Positions 25,539-32,664 of a stretch of 32,664 nt of DNA are shown piece after piece (positions within the stretch are counted from its first letter, which is position 1; every line of letters begins with the position of its first letter). Location: positions 1-32,664 of the forward strand of contig JACRAM010000009.1 in assembly GCA_016213405.1 (NCBI GenBank), in the 5' to 3' direction. The notes beneath the pieces are model-generated. The model saw only the letters and a list, made by a program, of their open reading frames with translations, made no database searches and was not told the DNA's origin. The stretch comes from Bacteroidota bacterium. GTDB taxonomy: Bacteria; Bacteroidota; Bacteroidia; Palsa-948. The position numbers and the translations under genes were made by a program.

Positions 25539-25558
25539 CCCTCTCCTCAAGGAGAGGG
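25539..25558. repeat. GC-rich palindromic mini-element, copy 4
   Basis: CCCTCTCC (25539-25546) and GGAGAGGG (25551-25558) pair around TCAA. It lies between the LRR gene's stop and the thiS promoter, so it may act as a 3' hairpin. Confidence 0.75.
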
Positions 25559-25563
25559 GAGAA

Positions 25564-26220
25564 CTAACCTGTTACGCAGTGACAGCTGGGCGAGAAAAAA
25601 ATTTTTGCTTTTGGAAGAAGCTGGCGAATTCGTTCCTGCTGGTTGTCGTCAATCATGATGACGCGTAAATCCATCCAGCGAAGTTTTTTGAGTTTGGAAA
25701 GTTCTTCCGGAAAACTGGAAAGATCATTTTCCCACAAGTCAATTATTTCGATATTTTCCAAATCACCTATTCGTTTTGGAAGTGCCAGTAAATTATTTCG
25801 GGAGCCAACAAGTTTTTTCAGGTTTTTTAGTTCGCCAATTGAGTCAGGAAGGTATTGCAGTTTGTTTCCTGAAACATTCAGCACTTGAAGGTTGGTGAGC
25901 GTTCCGATTTGCTCTGGAAGCGAGTCAAGTTTGTTTTTGCTGATATTAAGTTCCTGAAGATTTTTGAACTTCAGAATTTCCACGGGAAAAACTTTCAGTT
26001 TCTTTTTGCTCAAATCAAGGCGGTAAACTTTGTCGGGATTCTGGAGAGCTTCCTGTAAGTTATTGTAAATGGGTGAAGCAAGGAGAGAAGCAGTGTCAAG
26101 AAGTGATTGTGCAGAAGCCCATCCCCATCCCTTCCCCAAGGGAAGGGAGAATAAAGCAAACACAAAAAATAAAACACTGAAGTGTAATCTGAATTGATAT
26201 TTATTATTTTGCTTTTTCAT
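25564..26220 (-). CDS. Secreted leucine-rich-repeat protein
   Basis: The 218-residue product has an N-terminal hydrophobic segment (FSVLFFVFALFS) as signal peptide, with a palindrome-derived LPLGKGWGWASAQS inserted right behind it. Residues about 65-185 are leucine-rich repeats of the LxxLxLxxNxLxxLPxxIxxL type, about five units (NLQELNISKNKLDSLPEQIG and similar). These make protein-protein interaction surfaces; no specific partner is evident. The C-terminus is short with CHC. It begins 6 nt after the ribF stop and is probably in the same transcript. Confidence 0.88.
   Translation of the reverse strand: MKKQNNKYQFRLHFSVLFFVFALFSLPLGKGWGWASAQSLLDTASLLASPIYNNLQEALQNPDKVYRLDLSKKKLKVFPVEILKFKNLQELNISKNKLDSLPEQIGTLTNLQVLNVSGNKLQYLPDSIGELKNLKKLVGSRNNLLALPKRIGDLENIEIIDLWENDLSSFPEELSKLKKLRWMDLRVIMIDDNQQERIRQLLPKAKIFFSPSCHCVTG
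26129..26147. repeat. GC-rich palindromic mini-element, copy 5 (inside LRR gene)
   Basis: CCCTTCCC (26129-26136) and GGGAAGGG (26140-26147), loop CAA. Encodes LPLGKGWGWA at the signal-peptide end of the leucine-rich-repeat protein. Confidence 0.8.
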
Positions 26221-26226
26221 TTTGTT

Positions 26227-27216
26227 TTAAACCCTCTCCCCTTGGGGGAGAGATGGAGAGGGGCTAAGTATCTTCAGTGTTTTTTCTTTATCTCCGTCAA
26301 TTGCTTTCTTCAGCGCTTCCATGTTCTCAAATTTTTTTTCATCTCTTAGTTTCTGTCTGAAAAAGATACGGATGTTTTCGCCATAAATGTCCTTTTCAAA
26401 ATCAAAGATGTTAACCTCGATGCTTTTTTTATGACCATTTATTCTATTGGAATCATTTCCTGTGGGATTAACAGTTGGATTGAAACCGATACTCATCATT
26501 CCGTTGTGCATTTTATTTTCTACTTGTACTGTTACTGCATAAACTCCATTTGCAGGAATCAGTTTGTGCTTGTCATCAATTTGAATGTTCGCAGTAGGAT
26601 ATCCCAATCCTTTGCCGATTCCTTTTCCTTTAACAACTTTTCCTTTGATAGAGTATTCGTATCCTAAAAATTTATTTGCGGTTTTGATATCACCGCTCTC
26701 CAGCGCCTTGCGGATTTTGGTGGAAGAGATTTCAATTTTATTAATGTCCTGCGCTGCGATTTTCTCCAGCTCGAAACCATATACGGTAGCAAGCTTTTTC
26801 AATTGCTGGAATGAGCCCTCTCTGTTTCTGCCGAAATGATGATTGTAACCGATGATGAGCTTTTTCGTTTTTATTTTGTTCACCAGAATATCACGCACGT
26901 ATTCCGTGTAGGTGAACCGCGAAAACTTTTTCGTAAACGGATGAACGATCAAATGCTCCACCCCAAGTTTTTCCAACAAATCTTTTTTCTCTTCTTCCGT
27001 GTTCAGGAGTTTCAAATCTTCGTCATCGGGAAAAAGAACCATGCGAGGGTGGGGATAAAAAGTAAGTATCACCGATTCTCCCTTGATTGTTTCCGCGCCT
27101 TCTTTCAACTGCTGAATTATTTTCTGGTGCCCCAGGTGCACGCCATCAAATGTGCCGATGGTCACTGCCGGATTCTTGGCGCCTTTAAATTGCTCTATGC
27201 TTTCGTAGACTTTCAT
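26227..27216 (-). CDS. ribF: Bifunctional riboflavin kinase / FAD synthetase
   Basis: RibF phosphorylates riboflavin to FMN and adenylates it to FAD. The 329-residue product has the N-terminal nucleotidyltransferase domain with TFDGVHLGHQ, FYPHPR, YNHHFGRNREG (about 124-134) and SSTKIRKAL (about 164-172), then the C-terminal kinase domain with GKGLGYPTAN (about 201-210), GVYAV and GFNPTV. All key motifs are present. Its final residues SPSPSLPQGERV come from a palindromic repeat and replace the usual tail. The start ATG at 27216 is clear. The LRR gene follows within 6 nt. Confidence 0.97.
   Translation of the reverse strand: MKVYESIEQFKGAKNPAVTIGTFDGVHLGHQKIIQQLKEGAETIKGESVILTFYPHPRMVLFPDDEDLKLLNTEEEKKDLLEKLGVEHLIVHPFTKKFSRFTYTEYVRDILVNKIKTKKLIIGYNHHFGRNREGSFQQLKKLATVYGFELEKIAAQDINKIEISSTKIRKALESGDIKTANKFLGYEYSIKGKVVKGKGIGKGLGYPTANIQIDDKHKLIPANGVYAVTVQVENKMHNGMMSIGFNPTVNPTGNDSNRINGHKKSIEVNIFDFEKDIYGENIRIFFRQKLRDEKKFENMEALKKAIDGDKEKTLKILSPSPSLPQGERV
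26232..26262. repeat. GC-rich palindromic mini-element, copy 6 (inside ribF 3' end)
   Basis: CTCTCCCC (26234-26241) and GGGGAGAG (26245-26252), loop TTG. It encodes the last residues of RibF (SPSPSLPQGERV), including the stop region. Confidence 0.75.
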
Positions 27217-27272
27217 TTGCCGTTATCAAATGTAAGAAATAACTGCAAAACATTTTTTGCCTCACCCCCAAA

Positions 27273-27292
27273 CCCTCTCCTCAAGGAGAGGG
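27273..27292. repeat. GC-rich palindromic mini-element, copy 7
   Basis: CCCTCTCC (27273-27280) and GGAGAGGG (27285-27292), loop TCAA, same as copy 4 and preceded by the same CTCACCCCCAA. Confidence 0.8.
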
Positions 27293-27318
27293 GAGAGATT
27301 GTGGGTTGGATTCTTTTA

Positions 27319-27458
27319 CCCCGACATAAATGTCGGGGCTATTAATATTTTTCTCCTATGGAGAAATTTACAACCCCCTTAATCCCCCTTTGTTAATGAG
27401 GATTTTCTCTTCGCTCCAGAGGAGCGAGATGTTAATAGCCCCGCGCTTTAGCGCGGGG
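27319..27458. repeat. Composite inverted REP-like (BIME-like) element
   Basis: Two perfect 9-bp hairpins, CCCCGACAT/ATGTCGGGG (27319-27338) and CCCCGCGCT/AGCGCGGGG (27439-27458), flank a central CGCTCC/GGAGCG hairpin (27412-27426). The inner flanks are complementary, GGGGCTATTAA on the left and TTAATAGCCCC on the right, so the halves are head-to-head copies of one element. This is the layout of REP/BIME sequences; no REP-associated transposase is in view. Confidence 0.75.
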
Positions 27459-27484
27459 AAAACGAAATGCCACCACAATATTTT

Positions 27485-27505
27485 CCCTCTCCCTGTGGGA
27501 GAGGG
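27485..27505. repeat. GC-rich palindromic mini-element, copy 8
   Basis: CCCTCTCCC (27485-27493) and GGGAGAGGG (27497-27505), loop TGT; a 9-bp perfect stem, upstream of atpD. Confidence 0.8.
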
Positions 27506-27645
27506 ATTAAAGGGTGAGGGATTTTGCGCGAAGGATTGAGCCATTTGTTTGAGCTCTTTTTGTGTTTCACAAAAAAGCGAGTGGCGAAAGCCTGACAGCG
27601 CGCCTCGCGGTGGCGCGCCCAAATGAAAAACCTGATAACTTTCAT

Positions 27646-27675
27646 TTTGCAGATAGACAAATACTATTATTTTCG
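27646..27675 (+). promoter_or_regulatory. Promoter of atpD
   Basis: TTTG (27646-27649), 18-nt spacer, TATTTTCG (27668-27675); one mismatch from TTTG-N18/19-TAnnTTTG. Transcription would start near 27682, with a leader of about 28 nt. Confidence 0.55.
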
Positions 27676-27706
27676 CAACACAAAACGCAAATAATACTAT
27701 TCATAA

Positions 27707-29216
<1,510 letters not shown>

Positions 29217-29218
<2 letters not shown>

Positions 29219-29302
29219 CCAATTTGATAATTTGAAAATTACCCGATTTGAAAATGTGGATTCATTTTCAAATTTTCAAATTGATTAATTGACGAATTGG
29301 CT
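29217..29302. terminator. Inverted repeat at the atpD-nuoD convergent junction
   Basis: AGCCAATT (29217-29224) pairs with AATTGGCT (29295-29302), and inner AT-rich segments (ATAATTTGAAAAT and ATTTTCAAATT) add a second stem. It overlaps the atpD stop region and ends 2 nt from the nuoD stop, so it may terminate both genes. The AATTTGAAAATT motif is of the dispersed-repeat style. Confidence 0.5.
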
Positions 29303-29303
29303 G

Positions 29304-30506
29304 TTATGCATCCAGCTCCCCCGCAATCACATTCATCGCGCTCATCGTCAGGATGGCATCGGAAAGGAAAGCGCCTTTGATAATTTCAGGATATGCCTGG
29401 TAGTATATGAAACAGGGTCTGCGGAAGTGCAAACGGTATGCGCATCTGCTTCCATCGCTCATGAGATAAAAACCGAGTTCGCCATTTCCGCCTTCTACAG
29501 CGTGATACACTTCCCCTTTCGGAACTTCGTTTTCTCCCATCACAATTTTGAAATGGTAAATAAGGGCTTCCATATTATTATACACTTCTTCTTTCGGTGG
29601 GAGATAAAATTCAGGAACATTGGCATGAAATGGTCCGTCAGGAATATTAGCAATGGCTTGTTTGATGATGCTCAACGATTCCCACATTTCCTGCTCCCGC
29701 ACCATGAAGCGGTCGTATACATCACCGTTTTGTCCTATCGGAACAATAAATTTAAAATCCTGATAAGATGAATACGGATTCATCACGCGCACATCGTAAT
29801 CCACTCCCGTTGCACGAAGATTTGGTCCGGTGAAACCATAGTTAAGCGCACGCTCTGCTGAAATAGGTCCGCAACCAACTGTTCTATCCATAAAGATGCG
29901 GTTGCGTACCAGAAGATTTTCAAACTCTTCTAATACTCTTGGCAACTCATCGACTACACGTTTAATTTTTTTCCAGGTGGTTTCGGTAAAATCACGTTCC
30001 ATTCCTCCGATACGGCCAATGTTTGTTGTGAGGCGCGCCCCGCAGATTTCTTCAAAGACCTCGTAAATATGTTCGCGAACCTGCATTACATAAAGGAAAA
30101 CAGTCATTGCTCCACTATCGACACCAATTATGCTGTTGCAAACCAAATGATCTGCAATGCGTGAAAGCTCCATAATGATCACACGAAGATACTGCGCGCG
30201 TTTGGGAACTTCGCAGCCGATAAGTTTTTCAACCGTCATGTGCCAGCCCATGTTGTTGATAGGAGAGGAACAATAGTTAAGACGGTCAGTGAGAGTAGTA
30301 ACTTGATAAAAAGGTCTTCGCTCGGCAATTTTTTCAAATGCCCGATGGATATATCCGCATTCAGGCACCGCGTCCATAATTATTTCTCCGTCCATTTTCA
30401 GTACGTTCTGAAAAATTCCGTGCGTGGCGGGATGGGTAGGACCTAAGTTTAAAGTAGAATATTCCTTCTCTTTAATTTCCTCTTGTTTGTTTTTTGCCTC
30501 TACCAT
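29304..30506 (-). CDS. nuoD: NADH-quinone oxidoreductase subunit D
   Basis: NuoD, in the peripheral arm of complex I, helps form the quinone-binding site. The 400-residue product has LGPTHPATHG near the N-terminus, GYIHRAFEKIAERRP, LTDRLNYCSSP, RIADHLVCNS, GRIGGMERDF, and the C-terminal EGGNGELGFYLMSDGS and KGAFLSDAILTMSAMNVIAGELD. NuoD is separate from NuoC here. The ATG at 30506 starts the family region after about 20 charged residues. It is last of the nuo genes seen and is separated from nuoC by the four-helix-bundle gene. Confidence 0.97.
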   Translation of the reverse strand: MVEAKNKQEEIKEKEYSTLNLGPTHPATHGIFQNVLKMDGEIIMDAVPECGYIHRAFEKIAERRPFYQVTTLTDRLNYCSSPINNMGWHMTVEKLIGCEVPKRAQYLRVIIMELSRIADHLVCNSIIGVDSGAMTVFLYVMQVREHIYEVFEEICGARLTTNIGRIGGMERDFTETTWKKIKRVVDELPRVLEEFENLLVRNRIFMDRTVGCGPISAERALNYGFTGPNLRATGVDYDVRVMNPYSSYQDFKFIVPIGQNGDVYDRFMVREQEMWESLSIIKQAIANIPDGPFHANVPEFYLPPKEEVYNNMEALIYHFKIVMGENEVPKGEVYHAVEGGNGELGFYLMSDGSRCAYRLHFRRPCFIYYQAYPEIIKGAFLSDAILTMSAMNVIAGELDA

Positions 30507-30555
30507 ATCAATAAGTCAAAAATTTTAAAATCAAAATTCAAAAGTTAATACAAAA

Positions 30556-30906
30556 TCATTTTTTCAAGTTGATAATAATAGTCGCCAACACTTTTGAGAT
30601 TTCAAGTAATTCTTTTTTGTCGTCAGTTATTCTTTCTAATTTCAAATCAAATCCCTCACTGATTATATCTATCCAGTATCCTGATTCATTTGCAGATCGA
30701 AGTGATATTTCATAGAACCGAATCAACTCTTTCCTTGTGCTGCTTGCCTTCGCTTCTACTACATTCGCTCCAACAGATGTTCCGCTTCGCAATAATTGGT
30801 TGACAAGCGGAAAATCAATTTTGTTCTTTCTTAACTCTGCACACAACCTGATAATTCTTATCGCAAACTTTTTTGTTCTTTCCTTAATATCTTTTTCGTA
30901 CGCCAA
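30556..30906 (-). CDS. Four-helix-bundle protein (23S rRNA intervening-sequence type) inside the nuo operon
   Basis: The 116-residue product has the family signature QLLRSGTSVGANVVEAKAS near residues 38-56, followed by RKELIRFYEISLRSANESGYWI and a helical tail. This family (TIGR02436 type) was named for genes in 23S rRNA intervening sequences, but is also often free-standing; it forms pentameric or similar helical bundles and its role is unknown. It lies between nuoC and nuoD in the same orientation (49 nt to nuoD, 42 nt from nuoC). Both flanks carry short AT-rich repeats (CTTTTGACTTTTGACTT at about 30918-30935), so it looks like an insertion cassette. Confidence 0.9.
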   Translation of the reverse strand: MAYEKDIKERTKKFAIRIIRLCAELRKNKIDFPLVNQLLRSGTSVGANVVEAKASSTRKELIRFYEISLRSANESGYWIDIISEGFDLKLERITDDKKELLEISKVLATIIINLKK

Positions 30907-30948
30907 CTTTGTATTTCTTTTGACTTTTGACTTGTCTCTCTTTCTCTC

Positions 30949-31452
30949 TTACCTACCAAACATTGAATCGTTTTTATCCGTTCTTGTTCCATCTTCCAGT
31001 GCATATTCTTTTCTCATTGGATGGTAATTCATTTCATTCATATTTAAAATGCGTCTCAGATCAGGATGACCTTTAAAAATAATTCCGAAGAAATCGTATT
31101 CCTGCCTTTCCTGCCAGTTGGCGGAAGAAAAAAGAGGAGTTAACGTGGGAACTTCAGGGTCAGCAATCGGGAAAAAAGTTTTTAAGCGGATGCGCCAGTT
31201 TTTAGGCATGTTGTGCAATTGATACATTACGCCAAGTTCCTGTCCTTTGTTATCGGGAAAATGTAAGCCGCAAAGCGTTGTAAGAAATTCAAATCCCATT
31301 TCGGAATCTTCTTTCAAATACTTAACAATCTCAAAAAGCTTTTCCCTTTTTATAACGAAAACCGGAAAATCATAAAGCTGCTCGGCAGAAATAATTGCAT
31401 CACCGAATTTTGTTTTTAATTTTTCTTCTATGTATCGTAAAAGATTTTCCAC
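30949..31452 (-). CDS. nuoC: NADH-quinone oxidoreductase subunit C
   Basis: NuoC is the 30-kDa-type subunit that supports the quinone module. The 167-residue product has the family motif NWQERQEYDFFGIIFKGHPD followed by LRRI. The N-terminal half is the usual alpha/beta fold. It begins 3 nt after the nuoB stop and so is coupled to it. Confidence 0.95.
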   Translation of the reverse strand: MENLLRYIEEKLKTKFGDAIISAEQLYDFPVFVIKREKLFEIVKYLKEDSEMGFEFLTTLCGLHFPDNKGQELGVMYQLHNMPKNWRIRLKTFFPIADPEVPTLTPLFSSANWQERQEYDFFGIIFKGHPDLRRILNMNEMNYHPMRKEYALEDGTRTDKNDSMFGR

Positions 31453-31455
31453 TGC

Positions 31456-32019
31456 TTACTGATTTTCCATTCCGTATTTTGTCATCAGCGCTTTATACTC
31501 AGGCGATTGTCTTTTTCTGAATGTTTCGCTGCTTACCATTTTTTGTATCAACAGGAGACCGTCAATAATCTGTTCAGGACGCGGAGGACAACCCGGAACA
31601 TAAACATCCACAGGAATTACTTTATCAATGCCTTGCAAAACGCTGTACGTATCAAAAATTCCACCGCTTGAAGCACACGCACCCATAGCCAACACCCATT
31701 TTGGTTCTGCCATCTGCTCGTACACCTGTCTTACTATCGGTCCCATTTTTTTTGAGATGGTTCCCATTACCATCAGCAGGTCGGACTGGCGGGGAGAATA
31801 GCTTAACCTTTCACTTCCGAATCTTCCCAGGTCATAATGCGGAGCCATCACAGCCATGAATTCGATACCGCAGCAGGATGTGGCAAAGGGTTGCGGCCAA
31901 ATGGAGTTTCTTCTTGCCAAGCCAACCGCTTTTTCCAGTGAAGTGGTAAAGAAACCCGGTTGAGAATACCCTTCCGGGGCTTCAACAATGGTGGGTTTTT
32001 GTGTTATTACTTCTGACAT
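31456..32019 (-). CDS. nuoB: NADH-quinone oxidoreductase subunit B
   Basis: NuoB carries the N2 [4Fe-4S] cluster that reduces quinone. The 187-residue product has all four ligands: the Cys49-Cys50 pair (ATSCCGIEFMA), Cys115 (MGACASSGG) and Cys144 (VPGCPPRPE). ERLSYSPRQSDLLMVMGT is typical of the family. It precedes nuoC by 3 nt and follows nuoA by 49 nt. Confidence 0.97.
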   Translation of the reverse strand: MSEVITQKPTIVEAPEGYSQPGFFTTSLEKAVGLARRNSIWPQPFATSCCGIEFMAVMAPHYDLGRFGSERLSYSPRQSDLLMVMGTISKKMGPIVRQVYEQMAEPKWVLAMGACASSGGIFDTYSVLQGIDKVIPVDVYVPGCPPRPEQIIDGLLLIQKMVSSETFRKRQSPEYKALMTKYGMENQ

Positions 32020-32039
32020 AATTTAAACTGTAATTTTTT

Positions 32040-32065
32040 CATCTGCCTTCTTACACCTGCCATGT
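32040..32065. repeat. TCTGCCTTCT...CTGCCATGTTT repeat in the nuoA-nuoB gap
   Basis: TCATCTGCCTTCT and CTGCCATGTTTCTTA resemble the 36-bp element at 20355 and 25063 with a short insertion. It fills most of the nuoA-nuoB spacer. Confidence 0.5.
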
Positions 32066-32068
32066 TTC

Positions 32069-32434
32069 TTATTCCCACTTCAGAGCTCCCTTCTTCATTA
32101 TATAATAAAATCCAACCATGAAAAATGCAATGAATAATCCCATTTCAATAAACCCCCGCATACCGAGTTCTTTAAAATTTACTGCCCATGGATACATGAA
32201 AATAACTTCCACATCGAACAAAACAAAAAGGATAGCTACCAAAAAATATTTTACAGAGAACGGAACGCGCGCATTACCTTGCGCTTCGATACCGCATTCA
32301 AAAACATCATTCTTTATTTTGGAACGTCTCTTTGGTCCCAGCCAATGAGAAATAAACATAACGGCTACCACAAATCCGGCTGCTACGAAGAAGGTGAGGA
32401 CGATGGGCAGAAAATCAAGTGCGTTGTTCTGCAT
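32069..32434 (-). CDS. nuoA: NADH-quinone oxidoreductase subunit A
   Basis: NuoA is a small membrane subunit of complex I. The 121-residue product from the ATG at 32434 (MQNNALDFLP) has three transmembrane helices and the loop motif KNDVFECGIEAQGNARVPFSVKYFLVAILFVLFDVEVIF, seen here in pieces: ECGI and FDVE are the key parts. A TTG-based start at 32458 would fall within the -7 box and is unlikely. It is the first gene of the nuo operon. Confidence 0.96.
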   Translation of the reverse strand: MQNNALDFLPIVLTFFVAAGFVVAVMFISHWLGPKRRSKIKNDVFECGIEAQGNARVPFSVKYFLVAILFVLFDVEVIFMYPWAVNFKELGMRGFIEMGLFIAFFMVGFYYIMKKGALKWE

Positions 32435-32455
32435 AAAAGTATTTCTGATTGCGGG

Positions 32456-32485
32456 CAAACATACATAATATTACAATGATATAAA
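32456..32485 (-). promoter_or_regulatory. Promoter of the nuo operon
   Basis: The minus strand has TTTA (32482-32485), 18 nt, then TATGTTTG (32456-32463), an exact TAnnTTTG box. Transcription would begin about 15 nt before the nuoA ATG. Confidence 0.6.
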
Positions 32486-32529
32486 TGTGATTTTACTCAT
32501 AAAATGAAGTTGTAAGTTGTTTGATTTAA

Positions 32530-32600
32530 TGACCCCGGCATGAACTCCCTGTGGTCTTGCCACAGGGATGAAATGCCGTTGCGCGAAGCGCAAAAGAGTA
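32530..32600. repeat. Structured palindromic element near the right edge
   Basis: CCCTGTGG (32547-32554) pairs with CCACAGGG (32560-32567), flanked by GGCAT (32537-32541) and ATGCC (32572-32576). A further hairpin TTGCGC/GCGCAA follows at 32579-32593. The remaining 64 bases to the window end hold no feature that I recognise. Confidence 0.6.
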
Positions 32601-32664
32601 TGTTTACTTCATGGTAGACACGAGCGAGGAGATATGGTACTGGCATCACAATGTATCGGAGTGT

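Noticed and set aside
27368-27622. Small ORFs between ribF and atpD
   Set aside because: They consist entirely of palindromes and dispersed repeat sequence, with no promoter or family resemblance.
30556-30906. 23S rRNA intervening sequence
   Set aside because: The protein family is the same, but no rRNA sequence flanks it; it lies between nuoC and nuoD.

Overview
The window reads as a chromosomal segment of a member of the Bacteroidota. The evidence is a PorZ-type component of the type IX secretion system (T9SS), a T9SS type A C-terminal sorting domain, several upstream sequences matching the Bacteroidota sigma-factor pattern (TTTG, about 18 nt, TAnnTTTG), and the tig-clpP-clpX and nuoABCD gene orders. 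I cannot name a genus. Most of the content is housekeeping. What stands out is the number of short dispersed and tandem repeats, many of which have entered coding sequence.

Layout. The left edge holds the last codons and right end of an IS3-family element, which abuts a gene fragment encoding a T9SS sorting domain (1-740). Then come a hypothetical protein (881-1825, minus), a 21/42-bp tandem repeat array (about 1986-2288), and divergent genes for an acyl-CoA dehydrogenase (minus) and AnmK (plus). A small charged protein and a lipoprotein M1 aminopeptidase (both minus) are followed by a large membrane protein (plus) and PorZ (minus). Next are tRNA-Arg(TCG) and tRNA-Leu(TAG), then the plus-strand set tig, clpP, clpX.

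From 16321 to 25475 everything is on the minus strand and is framed by thiamine genes. Read in transcription order: a promoter, a TPP riboswitch, thiS, thiC, a HEPN/MNT toxin-antitoxin-like pair, a two-TM SLATT-like protein coupled to a TPR-SpoIIE phosphatase, a 21-bp repeat array, a thiE/tenI-like gene damaged by palindromic inserts, thiD, two tandem beta-carbonic anhydrases, and thiE. thiG, thiH and thiF are not here. The order looks like a thiamine operon into which other modules and repeats have been inserted.

The right part holds a leucine-rich-repeat protein and ribF (minus), a gene-free stretch packed with palindromes (27217-27709), atpD (plus, without an adjacent atpC), and the start of the complex I operon nuoA-nuoB-nuoC-nuoD (minus). 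A four-helix-bundle (23S rRNA intervening-sequence type) gene sits between nuoC and nuoD. The window ends in a structured, gene-free element.

No clear new defence or metabolic system is visible. The best candidates for follow-up are the repeat families that have entered reading frames (eight GC-rich palindromes, four of them inside genes), the TPP riboswitch whose downstream region is a copy of a dispersed repeat, the SLATT-like/SpoIIE pair, and the four-helix gene inside the nuo operon.
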